This document shows positions 37,890-45,725 of a DNA stretch of 64,000 bases, in pieces. Each line of letters starts with the position of its first letter. The stretch's first letter is position 1. The DNA is taken from the NCBI RefSeq assembly GCF_947166415.1, contig NZ_CAMVEE010000001.1, positions 41,124-105,123 on the forward strand, given 5' to 3'. The notes beneath the pieces are model-generated. The model was not told where the DNA came from and did not search any database. It worked only from the letters and a program-made list of their open reading frames with translations. The stretch comes from an uncultured Methanobrevibacter sp. (GTDB lineage Archaea > Methanobacteriota > Methanobacteria > Methanobacteriales > Methanobacteriaceae). The position numbers and the translations under genes are program-made.

Positions 37890-39239
37890 ATGAGAATTAT
37901 TTTAGCAGGAACCGGTAGTGCCGTGGGAAAAACTACAATAGCTACCGGAATAATGAAGGCTTTAAGCGAAAAATTTGATGTCCAACCATTCAAAGTTGGA
38001 CCGGATTATATCGATCCGTCATACCACACCCTAGCAACTGAAAATACTTCAAGAAACTTGGATTCTTTTTTTATGAAGGAAGGTCAAATTAGAGATTCTT
38101 ATCTAAAAGCCATGAAACATAAGGATATTGCAGTTATTGAAGGTGTTAGGGGACTTTATGAAGGAATTGACTCAATCAATGATATTGGAAGCACTGCTTC
38201 TGTAGCTAAAGCACTTAAAGCACCTGTAATATTAATCATTAACTCAAGAAGCCTAGTTAAAAGTGCTGCAGCTTTGGTATTGGGTTTTAAAGCCCTTGAC
38301 CCTGAAATAAATATTGCAGGAGTCATCCTTAACAAAGTAAAAAACAAAGCACACTACGAAAAAACTAAAAAATCCATTGAGGAACTTACAAAAACAGAAG
38401 TGATTGGTGGAATCATACGTGATGACAATATTTCAATCGAACAAAGGCATTTGGGACTTGTTCCTGCAAGAGAACGTGAAAATTCCTTAAAGTTCATTGA
38501 TTTATGGAGCGAAGTCATTAAAAATTCAATCGATTTGGACAGATTGGTTGAAATAGCAAAAGAAGCTCCAAAAATCACATCAGACATCATTCCAATCTGG
38601 AACAAGCTGAACAATCAAAAAGTTAAAATCGGAATAGCCTACGATGAGGTATTCAACTTCTATTATAAAGAAAATATTGAATCATTGGAGGCCAACAACG
38701 CTAAAATAGAATATTTCTCACCATTGAATGATGAAAATCTGCCTGATGTAGATGCATTATACATTGGCGGAGGATATCCAGAATTATTTTCAAAAGAATT
38801 GAGTGAAAATAAAACCATGCTAAGCCAAATTAAGGATTTCCATCTTGAAAACCGACCTATTTTTGCCGAATGCGGAGGATTGATGTACCTTATGAACACA
38901 ATACATGACGATAAGGTAGTTGATATATATCCTTACAAAGCGATTTTAACAGACCGCGTTCAAGCCTTGAAATACACAATAGCTGAAGTGCAGCAGGATA
39001 ACATCATCTCCAAAAAGGGAGAAGTATTTCACGGTCATGAATTCCATTATTCAAAAGTTATTGTGGATGAATTGAAGCATCCGTTAGCCTTTAAAATTAC
39101 AAGAGGTACCGGATCCTATGATTTGCAGGATGGATTTATGGAAAAAAACACCCTTGCAAGCTATGTTCACACACATGTGGCCGCAATGCCTAACTTTGGA
39201 GGAAACCTAACAATTTCAGCAAAAGAACTTGGGGATTAA
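37890..39239 (+). CDS. cfbB: Ni-sirohydrochlorin / cobyrinate a,c-diamide synthase (CbiA/CfbB family)
   Basis: A 449-aa cytoplasmic ATP-dependent amidotransferase. The N-terminal ATPase domain has a deviant Walker A ('[14 protein letters not shown]', residues 7-20) and '[12 protein letters not shown]', which binds the acceptor. The C-terminal class I glutamine amidotransferase domain has the nucleophile Cys in '[10 protein letters not shown]' (about 331) and a catalytic His near 'VHTHVAAMP'. The enzyme amidates the a and c acetate side chains, either of Ni-sirohydrochlorin for coenzyme F430 or of cobyrinate for cobamides. Methanogens may use one protein for both, so the symbol cfbB is a best guess over cbiA. 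Its last codons carry the ribosome site (GGGGAT) for the next gene. Confidence 0.82.
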   Translation: MRIILAGTGSAVGKTTIATGIMKALSEKFDVQPFKVGPDYIDPSYHTLATENTSRNLDSFFMKEGQIRDSYLKAMKHKDIAVIEGVRGLYEGIDSINDIGSTASVAKALKAPVILIINSRSLVKSAAALVLGFKALDPEINIAGVILNKVKNKAHYEKTKKSIEELTKTEVIGGIIRDDNISIEQRHLGLVPARERENSLKFIDLWSEVIKNSIDLDRLVEIAKEAPKITSDIIPIWNKLNNQKVKIGIAYDEVFNFYYKENIESLEANNAKIEYFSPLNDENLPDVDALYIGGGYPELFSKELSENKTMLSQIKDFHLENRPIFAECGGLMYLMNTIHDDKVVDIYPYKAILTDRVQALKYTIAEVQQDNIISKKGEVFHGHEFHYSKVIVDELKHPLAFKITRGTGSYDLQDGFMEKNTLASYVHTHVAAMPNFGGNLTISAKELGD

Positions 39240-39240
39240 A

Positions 39241-40302
39241 ATGAAGATAGAAAAAATTGATTTTTTCCAGCCGGGAATAATTGTAGTTGCAATACTTGCA
39301 TTTCTTGTAATGGGATACATCGGATCATTCAATTACCGTTTTGAGGATCCATTAAAGCTGGAAGTTATTTTGACAGTCATCTTTGCCTGCATAGTGTTCA
39401 TAATAGGTTTGGCAATTGTAAAATACAAAATAGATTTTAAACAGACAAAGGAAATTGATTTTTTATCTGAAAGGCTGTTAATAGCTCTTGTTGTAATAGC
39501 TTTGCTTTTGCAGACATTGAATCTGGTATTGATTGGAGGCATTCCCCTGTTCAACAGTGTGCTGAAATCAAATGCAACCACCAACATTTGGAGGATAGCT
39601 TATCCTCTGTTTTTAATAATGATCAACATCCTGCTTGCAAAGTACTATGACAGAAAATATCTGATTCTTGTCCTATTGGGGGCTTTAATCTTTGGCCTGA
39701 ACGGTTATAGGACATCCGTTTTAGGAATTCTTGGAAGCTCATTCATTACCCTTTATTATTTGGACAAAATATCTAGAAAGGTTGGAATAGCTTTTATAGC
39801 CTTGATTTTTTTAGGAGTGATGGCAATAGGATACATTGCATCCCAATCAATCGCCACCCAACATTGGACCCTGAATCCTTTGGAACTAATCTTTTATAGG
39901 GCTGCCTTTACATTGGAAGTATTTGAAAAGATAATTCCATTGGCAGGAAGTACACATGGCCATATTTTAGGCATGATTTTTTCATCAGGAAGTCCAAGAA
40001 CATTCATCGGTGAATATGTGCTTCACTACACAGTATGCCTAACATCAACATTATTTGGACCGGTTTATCTCGATTTCGGACTAGTCGGCCTTACAATCCA
40101 AATGTTGTTCATGGGAATATTTTTAGGGTTAATCTATAAATTAAAAAAAGGAATAGGAATTGGAATTTACTCCATTATCTTAACACACACTGTAATTTGG
40201 ATAGAAACCGGACCAACAGACATTATGATATGGTTTTTATACCTTTTAGGATTAATTTTAATAGTTTTGAATTTGAATTATATTAATTTAAACAAAAATT
40301 AA
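39241..40302 (+). CDS. Polytopic membrane protein, possible oligosaccharide repeat-unit polymerase (Wzy-like)
   Basis: A 353-aa protein with about ten membrane helices. The pattern, with an Arg- and Thr-containing loop after the middle helices ('GLNGYRTSVLGILGSSFI') and a late extracytoplasmic loop ('GSTHGHILGMIFSSGSPRTFIG' split by a Gly/Ser-rich stretch), resembles archaeal proteins annotated as oligosaccharide repeat-unit polymerases. These join lipid-linked glycan units outside the membrane. The frame is open from a TTG at 39229, but GGGGAT ends about 5 nt before the ATG at 39241, one base after the cfbB stop, so I start there. The two genes are translationally coupled although their roles look unrelated. 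The 3' end overlaps the convergent Mrr-like gene by 15 bp. Confidence 0.6.
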   Translation: MKIEKIDFFQPGIIVVAILAFLVMGYIGSFNYRFEDPLKLEVILTVIFACIVFIIGLAIVKYKIDFKQTKEIDFLSERLLIALVVIALLLQTLNLVLIGGIPLFNSVLKSNATTNIWRIAYPLFLIMINILLAKYYDRKYLILVLLGALIFGLNGYRTSVLGILGSSFITLYYLDKISRKVGIAFIALIFLGVMAIGYIASQSIATQHWTLNPLELIFYRAAFTLEVFEKIIPLAGSTHGHILGMIFSSGSPRTFIGEYVLHYTVCLTSTLFGPVYLDFGLVGLTIQMLFMGIFLGLIYKLKKGIGIGIYSIILTHTVIWIETGPTDIMIWFLYLLGLILIVLNLNYINLNKN

Positions 40303-41214
40303 TATAATCAATATTATTAATGAAATAAAGAATACGAATGTTCCTTTAATGACGAAATCACTATTTCTTTCAGTGTATAATGCTAAACCATAAGATAAAG
40401 CTAATGCTACAACTAATTCTACCAATCCGGTGATGCCTGCATCCATTCCTAAAAGATTTCCACCAATTAATGCAAGCAGATATGAAATAATTACAACAAG
40501 CAAAATCATTCCTATAGGATTATGAATAATTGCAGAAACTATCGGATGGTTAAGGAAACCTGATCTTGGAGCATTATAATTATACAATGTTGTTGGGTAT
40601 GAACCTCCGGCAGGTTTATTTACCCTGCTCAAAAGTGATGACAATCCAGAGTGCCTATCTTCATCAACCTGCCTATATAATGTATTTGTATAAATAGAAG
40701 GATGTTGATTTCTCCTTTGCATTATATATTCCATATCATAGGCATCATATTGATAATCAGGATATTCCTCATCAATATAAGCAGCTGCTCCTCCATCATA
40801 AGGAGTATTATCAAGAGTTGTTTGGGAAGTCCTATCTTGATATCTCTTAGCAAGCTCAAGTAAATTGTCCCTGTCCACCAATTTAATATTTTTCCTAAGC
40901 GCATAGTTCTTTGCTTGATTGGAAAAATAAGATGAAGAAACAATAGTCACTTTAGATGCTTTTAAGCTTTCCCCTACTTCTTCCATTTCTTTTAAAACAT
41001 CAACTCCAATTTCAAAAGTTTTTTCATAGTTTTTACATGCAACTACTACACCAAAATCCCCAATTGTTGTTGGCAAGACTGCATAAATATCTATGACTTT
41101 TTGCGAGGTTTTAAAATTCTTATAAACCTTGAAACCAGAGTCCTCCATTACTTTTGCTATAAAATTAATCAGTTGTGGTTTTTCCAAGTTTCCACCCTTA
41201 GTGTGTTTTTTCAT
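40288..41214 (-). CDS. Membrane-anchored Mrr-like (PD-(D/E)XK-fold) protein
   Basis: A 308-aa protein. Residues about 10-125 have the Mrr_cat/restriction-endonuclease pattern: 'KVIDIYA', 'GVVVACKNYEK', then 'KASKVTIVSSSYFSNQAKNY' and 'IKLVDRDNLLELAKRY'. In active members the third motif is usually Glu/Gln-x-Lys; here Ala-Cys-Lys stands in its place, so the nuclease may be inactive or use a different geometry. A low-complexity Tyr/Asp/Arg-rich linker (about 130-220) leads to three or four C-terminal membrane helices (about 230-308). The ATG at 41214 has no ribosome site. A TTG at 41187 has GGGTGG just before it and would remove nine residues. Nuclease-plus-membrane proteins of this sort are known in archaea but their role is not settled. 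Confidence 0.68.
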   Translation of the reverse strand: MKKHTKGGNLEKPQLINFIAKVMEDSGFKVYKNFKTSQKVIDIYAVLPTTIGDFGVVVACKNYEKTFEIGVDVLKEMEEVGESLKASKVTIVSSSYFSNQAKNYALRKNIKLVDRDNLLELAKRYQDRTSQTTLDNTPYDGGAAAYIDEEYPDYQYDAYDMEYIMQRRNQHPSIYTNTLYRQVDEDRHSGLSSLLSRVNKPAGGSYPTTLYNYNAPRSGFLNHPIVSAIIHNPIGMILLVVIISYLLALIGGNLLGMDAGITGLVELVVALALSYGLALYTERNSDFVIKGTFVFFISLIILIILIFV

Positions 41215-41319
41215 TTAAAAATTAATATTATATTTTATACATTAAATTATTATTAAAGTTTTTTATATTACTCAAAAAACATAAAATTATTTTAACATGA
41301 TTACATCTTAATTAAATAT

Positions 41320-42096
41320 ATGAAAGCGTTGATAAGTAATGACGATGGTGTAACCGCTTCAGGAATTCTTGCTGCCAAAAAAGCAGTAGAAGATTTATGT
41401 GATACATATATAGTGGCACCTGAAACACAGCAAAGTGGAATTGGACATGCATTAACACTTTATGAACCGTTAAGATTGAATAAACATATTTTAAGAGACG
41501 GCAGTATCGGATATGGAATAAGCGGGACACCGACTGATGCCGTGACAATAGGGCTATTCGAACTGCTCGATGAAAAGCCGGACATCATGATTTCTGGAAT
41601 AAATACTGGTTTTAACCTTGGTCAGGCCGAACTGACAACATCCGGAACATTGGGAGCTGCAATTGAAGTGGCAAGTTTCGGTATTCCAAGCATAGCCATT
41701 TCTCAGGAAGTTGCAAGAGACGACATCAAATTCGAAAATGGGGAAGTGGAAATAGATTTTGATTTTGCAGGAAAAATGCTTAAAAAATTAACTAAAATCG
41801 TGCTAAAAAAGGGATTGCCTGAAGGAATTGACTTATTGAATGTGAATATACCTGCCAATCCAGTAAATGAAGAATTTGAAGTTGTAAAATTAGGAAAAAG
41901 AATGTACACTCCCGTTATTGACAAACGCTTGGATCCACGTGGAAAGCCTTATTACTGGATAAATGGCGATTTATACGAAGGCGATGGACCTGGAAGCGAC
42001 AGTTATGAGTTACGAAAAGAACATAAAACTACAGTAACACCATTAAAAATAGATTTGACAAAAAATATGGATTCATTAAAGGGATGGTTTGAGTAA
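41320..42096 (+). CDS. surE: 5'/3'-nucleotidase SurE
   Basis: A 258-aa cytoplasmic metal-dependent phosphatase that removes phosphate from nucleoside monophosphates. The N-terminal 'ISNDDGVTASGI' carries the two metal-binding Asp residues (D8, D9). The family loops 'VVAPETQQSGIGH'-like ('APETQQSGIGHALTL') and 'SGINTGFNLG' are present in order, and 'GTPTDAVTIGL' follows the first. The length is normal. There is no Shine-Dalgarno sequence before the ATG, so the message may be leaderless. It stands alone between the Mrr-like gene (divergent) and a tiny convergent ORF. Confidence 0.95.
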   Translation: MKALISNDDGVTASGILAAKKAVEDLCDTYIVAPETQQSGIGHALTLYEPLRLNKHILRDGSIGYGISGTPTDAVTIGLFELLDEKPDIMISGINTGFNLGQAELTTSGTLGAAIEVASFGIPSIAISQEVARDDIKFENGEVEIDFDFAGKMLKKLTKIVLKKGLPEGIDLLNVNIPANPVNEEFEVVKLGKRMYTPVIDKRLDPRGKPYYWINGDLYEGDGPGSDSYELRKEHKTTVTPLKIDLTKNMDSLKGWFE

Positions 42097-42101
42097 AATA
42101 C

Positions 42102-42245
42102 TTATAAATTTAAATCTTTAAGTAATTTATCTCTTTCTTCGCGGAGGTCGTTTAGAATCTTTTCATCTGTGCATCCGTCTTTTTTTAACTGTTCTATTGT
42201 TCTTGTGATTGCTTCTAAATTTTCTTCTAATTGATTGATTGCCAT
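42102..42245 (-). CDS. 47-aa hypothetical coiled-coil mini-protein
   Basis: An ORF from ATG (42245) to TAA (42102) encodes 47 residues starting 'MAINQLEENLEAITRTIEQL' and ending 'DKLLKDLNL'. The charge pattern gives two amphipathic helices with a turn at 'KKDGCTD', which looks protein-like rather than random. No clear ribosome site precedes the ATG, so the message might be leaderless or the ORF spurious. It fills most of the gap between surE (convergent, 5 bp away) and the LSm gene (divergent). I do not recognise a family. Confidence 0.55.
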   Translation of the reverse strand: MAINQLEENLEAITRTIEQLKKDGCTDEKILNDLREERDKLLKDLNL

Positions 42246-42324
42246 AGTATATATTATCAACATTAAAGTATTTAAAGTTGAAACATCAAAATAAAAATAG
42301 AATTATAATCAAGGATTTGAAAAA

Positions 42325-42531
42325 ATGAGTTTTGAAAAAGATAATGTAAACAAATTATTTGCCCAATTTAAAAATAAATATGTAACTGTAGATTTAAGAG
42401 GCGACTATCAAACAGAAGGAACAATAATCGCTATTGACAATTATCTAAATTTAGTCCTTGAAAATGAAAATGGCCTTGAAACCATTAAAGGCGGAAATAT
42501 CATCTTCATTAGTTTAAAAGAAGATAAATAA
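42325..42531 (+). CDS. Small LSm/Sm-like RNA-binding protein
   Basis: A 68-aa single LSm domain. The Sm1 motif ('KYVTVDLRGDYQTEGTIIAI' then 'DNYLNLVLEN') and the shortened Sm2 end ('IKGGNIIFISL') are in the right order. Such proteins form hexa- or heptameric rings that bind U-rich RNA and support RNA processing, like Hfq in bacteria. It is a little shorter than classical archaeal SmAP1 and has Ser instead of the usual Arg after the Gly-Gly-Asn-Ile segment. AAGGAT lies about 8 nt before the ATG. It is convergent with the marker 12 gene, 2 bp apart. Confidence 0.88.
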   Translation: MSFEKDNVNKLFAQFKNKYVTVDLRGDYQTEGTIIAIDNYLNLVLENENGLETIKGGNIIFISLKEDK

Positions 42532-42533
42532 TC

Positions 42534-43538
42534 TTAGATATCGACTTCGATTCCTAAGATTTCCTTTTTACCATTATAAACATCCATCGCTATTTGTGCA
42601 GCGCCTATTGCGCCGGATTCTTTAGATATAACTTTTAAAGGATACTTATTTTTAAAGTATTTATTGATTTCGTCTTTAAAGTCAAACGGTTCTGTAGCGC
42701 TTCCTATAGACCCAGTTAAAACAATGCCCTCAATTTCATTTTCACATACCACATCAAGACCGGCTATTTCCATAGCAACAGTCATGATTAAAGTATCAAT
42801 AGCTAATATTGCCTTTTCATCACCGTTTCTATAGTTTTCCAGAAGCTGATCTTTCATGTTTGCGACTTTACCGTCAATGTCTGCAATTTTAATAGCTCCT
42901 GCATGTGAAAAACAATCATTGGCAGATGCATTATTTTCATCTATGTCCCTAAGCATCTGTAAATCAAGTGGACCGTGAACAATGCCCATAGCACCTAAAC
43001 ACGCGTCAATTGCGCCTTTTATTTTGCCATCTTCAATTAAAATATCCACGCTGTTAGATGATATGTCGGCTACAATAAAATTGGTCCATCCGGTTTCCTT
43101 GATAGCATTATATGAAATGCTTACCTTTTCTGGACTGGCCTGGTGAGAGTATGCTGCTCTAAACAGTTCATTTAATGAAGTGGAATCCTTATGAAGACCC
43201 GGAATCATGACAGATGGAATATTTAAATCCTGCAGCTCGGAAAACACTGATGTTCCACCGCCGGTAACCTTTCCTGCACCGCCAATGGACAAAATGCCCC
43301 TGTCCTTAACTTTATTAGTCGGTAGAATCTTACTTATTCCATCACCCATTGCATAAGTGATGGCCATTAATTTAACAGATTCCAAATCGACGCGTTTAGT
43401 AATCTCTTCACGAGCAGACACTAAACCTTTTTTACTTTCCTCCCTTCCGATTTTAAATACATCAACAACGTCCCCATCATCAGACATTATGCAAAAAGAG
43501 ATTCCAGTAGTTCCATGGTCCATCCCAATAAATACCAT
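42534..43538 (-). CDS. mmp12: Methanogenesis marker protein 12
   Basis: A 334-aa protein of the ASKHA/BadF-HgdA-like ATPase superfamily, found in nearly all methanogens and of unproven function. The N-terminal phosphate loop is 'IGMDHGTTGISFCIMSDDG', and further family stretches are 'GGAGKVTGGGTSVF', 'CLGAMGIVHGPLDLQ' and 'GIVLTGSIGSA'. The frame is open back to 43613, overlapping ilvC, but GTGTGGTAAG immediately precedes the ATG at 43538 and the longer N-terminus is unlike the family, so I use 43538. It lies 38 bp beyond the ilvC terminator. Family members might act as activating ATPases for a radical or corrinoid enzyme; that is conjecture. Confidence 0.88.
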   Translation of the reverse strand: MVFIGMDHGTTGISFCIMSDDGDVVDVFKIGREESKKGLVSAREEITKRVDLESVKLMAITYAMGDGISKILPTNKVKDRGILSIGGAGKVTGGGTSVFSELQDLNIPSVMIPGLHKDSTSLNELFRAAYSHQASPEKVSISYNAIKETGWTNFIVADISSNSVDILIEDGKIKGAIDACLGAMGIVHGPLDLQMLRDIDENNASANDCFSHAGAIKIADIDGKVANMKDQLLENYRNGDEKAILAIDTLIMTVAMEIAGLDVVCENEIEGIVLTGSIGSATEPFDFKDEINKYFKNKYPLKVISKESGAIGAAQIAMDVYNGKKEILGIEVDI

Positions 43539-43548
43539 GCTTACCACA

Positions 43549-43609
43549 CTATAAAAAATATAATAAAAAATAGAAGGATTAAAAAGACTTAATCGTCTTT
43601 TTGTAATCC
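43549..43609 (-). terminator. Stem-loop and T tract at the end of ilvC
   Basis: An 8-bp stem (43595-43602 with 43581-43588, AAAAAGAC/GTCTTTTT, 6-nt loop) is extended by GGATT/AATCC (43576-43580 with 43605-43609) beyond a 2-nt bulge. TATTTTTTATTATATTTTTT follows on the minus strand. The structure contains the ilvC stop codon (43589-43591). Confidence 0.78.
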
Positions 43610-44581
43610 GCAAGTTTTTCTAAGTCTTTCACCAACAATTTCGATATCTTTCTGACCTTCAGCAGCTCTCATTTCTTTTAAGTTAGCTCCGCCGGTAGCG
43701 TTTTCTTCAGCCCATTGTTTTTTGAAAGTACCATCTTGGATTTCTTTTAAAACTGCTTTCATACCGTCTTTAGCCTCTTGGGTAATGATTCTATTACCTC
43801 TGGTTAACCCACCATATTCAGCAGTGTTACTTACATCAGCCCACATTCCAGCAAAACCTTTTTCGTAAATTAAGTCTACAATGAGTTTTACTTCGTGGCA
43901 AGTTTCAAAGTAAGCAATTTCAGGTTGATATCCTGCTTCAACTAAAGTGGTGAATCCTGCATTGATTAATTCAGTGATACCACCGCATAAAACAGTTTGT
44001 TCTCCGAATAAGTCAGTTTCAGTTTCTTCTTGGAAAGTAGTTTCTAAAACACCTGCTTTAGTTAAACCACAAGCTTTTGCCATACCTAATGCAAGTTGAA
44101 AAGCGTCACCGGTTGCATCTTGTTCAACTGCAACGAGACCAGGAATACCGAATCCTTCTTCATAAGTTCTTCTTACCATGGATCCAGGTCCTTTTGGAGC
44201 GAACATTACAATATTTACATCTTCACCAGGTTTGATTAAACCAAAGTGGATGTTGTAACCGTGAGAGAATGAAATAGTGTTTCCAGCTTCAACATAAGGT
44301 GCAATTTGTTCGTTGTATACTTTTTCTTGGATTTCATCAGGGAGTAAAATGTGAATGATGTCTGCTTCTTTAGCGGCATCTTCTATGGTTTTTACAGTCA
44401 TGCCATCTTCTTGAACTAAATTCCAAGAACTTCCGTTTTCTCTTACACCAACAATAACATCGGCTCCACTATCAGCCATGTTTCTAGATTGTGCTCTTCC
44501 TTGAGAACCATATCCTATTACAGCAATGGTTTTTCCTTCAAGAGCATCAGTATTTACATCTGCATCGTAATACATTTTCAT
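43589..44581 (-). CDS. ilvC: Ketol-acid reductoisomerase (NADP+)
   Basis: A 330-aa class I enzyme that isomerises and reduces acetolactate or acetohydroxybutyrate to the dihydroxy acid in valine, isoleucine and leucine synthesis. The N-terminal Rossmann domain shows '[20 protein letters not shown]'. The C-terminal knotted domain shows the Mg-binding '[12 protein letters not shown]' and '[17 protein letters not shown]', with '[12 protein letters not shown]' following. Length and order are normal. It lies 128 bp downstream of the ilvB-ilvN-carbonic anhydrase operon, which has its own terminator, so ilvC is probably transcribed from its own promoter. Confidence 0.97.
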   Translation of the reverse strand: MKMYYDADVNTDALEGKTIAVIGYGSQGRAQSRNMADSGADVIVGVRENGSSWNLVQEDGMTVKTIEDAAKEADIIHILLPDEIQEKVYNEQIAPYVEAGNTISFSHGYNIHFGLIKPGEDVNIVMFAPKGPGSMVRRTYEEGFGIPGLVAVEQDATGDAFQLALGMAKACGLTKAGVLETTFQEETETDLFGEQTVLCGGITELINAGFTTLVEAGYQPEIAYFETCHEVKLIVDLIYEKGFAGMWADVSNTAEYGGLTRGNRIITQEAKDGMKAVLKEIQDGTFKKQWAEENATGGANLKEMRAAEGQKDIEIVGERLRKTCGLQKDD

Positions 44582-44683
44582 TTAAAATCATCTCTTTGAT
44601 TTTTTAGTTAATTAATAAAATTAATAGATATCTAAATAAATATCAATATATACTTATTGCCTTTTATATTAATAAAAGTACCT

Positions 44684-44722
44684 AAAAAAAATAAAATAAA
44701 AATAGATGATTAGTAACCATCT
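44684..44722 (-). terminator. Stem-loop and T tract at the end of the ilvB-ilvN-cab operon
   Basis: A 5-bp stem (44718-44722 with 44704-44708, AGATG/CATCT) encloses the stop codon (44710-44712) and is followed on the minus strand by ATTTTTATTTTATTTTTTTT. Confidence 0.65.
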
Positions 44723-45237
44723 ACTAAAACTTTCAACTCACCTGTCACAATGTCAATTATAAGACCGTGAACCGGTACATCTGGAATTAATGGGTGATTT
44801 TTAATTTTTTCAACGACGTTTTTAACGTTTTCTTCTTCGTCGTCAAACCCGCCAATCCATTCAGCCAAATCATATTTTGCAATATCCTCTTCGGCAATGC
44901 CACGAGCAAGCATTTTTTCTTTTAAGGCATCAGCATCAGCACCTGCCATACCACATTCTGTGTGACCTACAACCAATACTTCTTCACAACCTAAGTTATA
45001 AAGAGCAGCACCGATTGATCTGATTGCGTCTTCACCGACAATTGAGTTTCCAGCATTTCTAACAATTTTTGCATCCCCTCTTTCAAGGCCTAAGGCAGGT
45101 TCGAAAAAGTCAATTAATCTGCAATCCATACAAGTTAGAATAGCTAACTTTTTTTGAGCATGGTGAGACATTTCTTCGCCTTCAAAATTTTCAACAAACT
45201 TCTTATTATCTTCTAAAACGTTTTGTAATATTGTCAT
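44710..45237 (-). CDS. cab: Beta-class carbonic anhydrase (Cab type)
   Basis: A 175-aa cytoplasmic zinc enzyme interconverting CO2 and bicarbonate. The beta-class ligands are all present: C36, D38 and R40 in 'CMDCRL', and H92 and C95 in 'HTECGM'. It resembles the small Cab protein of Methanothermobacter in length and pattern. It starts 2 bp after ilvN and is the last gene of the ilvB-ilvN-cab operon. Acetolactate synthase releases CO2, and a methanogen also needs CO2/bicarbonate balance for carboxylations, so co-expression is plausible, but the reason for the linkage is not shown. Confidence 0.93.
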   Translation of the reverse strand: MTILQNVLEDNKKFVENFEGEEMSHHAQKKLAILTCMDCRLIDFFEPALGLERGDAKIVRNAGNSIVGEDAIRSIGAALYNLGCEEVLVVGHTECGMAGADADALKEKMLARGIAEEDIAKYDLAEWIGGFDDEEENVKNVVEKIKNHPLIPDVPVHGLIIDIVTGELKVLVDGY

Positions 45238-45239
45238 TT

Positions 45240-45725
45240 TTATACTCCCCTTGACATAGCTGTAAGACCAGTACGTGCAATTCTTTTAATACCGTAATTT
45301 TCTAATAAAGATATGAATGCATTAATCTTTTGCTTATCTCCAGTTAACTCAATTAATAATGTTTCTTCTGTAACATCAAGAATTTTTGCTCTGAAAATAT
45401 TAGAATATTGCATTATTTCAGCTCTTGCCTTTTCATTAGGAATATTTACCTTTACAAGGCATAATTCCCTTTTGACGGCATTTTTAGTGATATCTTTAAT
45501 CTTGATAACATCAACTAATTTGTTTAGTTGTTTTGTGACTTGCTCTAAACCCTTCTTATCTGCATGGACTGATATAACCATACGGGATTGGCCTTCCACT
45601 TCTGAATTTCCAACAGTGATACTGTCAATGTTAAATCCTCTTCTATTAAACAATCCTGCCACTTTTTGCAAAACACCAGGTTTATCTTCAACCAATGTGG
45701 AAATAATATGGTATTCCAAATCCAT
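45240..45725 (-). CDS. ilvN: Acetolactate synthase, regulatory small subunit
   Basis: A 161-aa regulatory subunit (also called IlvH). The N-terminal ACT domain is clear: 'HIISTLVEDKPGVLQKVAGL' followed by 'RRGFNIDSITVG'. The C-terminal domain covers about 85-161. ACT domains bind valine and give feedback inhibition of the large subunit. The ATG at 45725 directly abuts the ilvB stop codon at 45726, and its ribosome site lies inside ilvB, so translation is coupled. Confidence 0.95.
   Translation of the reverse strand: MDLEYHIISTLVEDKPGVLQKVAGLFNRRGFNIDSITVGNSEVEGQSRMVISVHADKKGLEQVTKQLNKLVDVIKIKDITKNAVKRELCLVKVNIPNEKARAEIMQYSNIFRAKILDVTEETLLIELTGDKQKINAFISLLENYGIKRIARTGLTAMSRGV

Noticed and set aside
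43539..43613. 25-residue N-terminal extension of marker protein 12
   Set aside because: It would overlap ilvC and its terminator and does not resemble the family start. The ATG at 43538 has a ribosome site and the phosphate loop follows at once.
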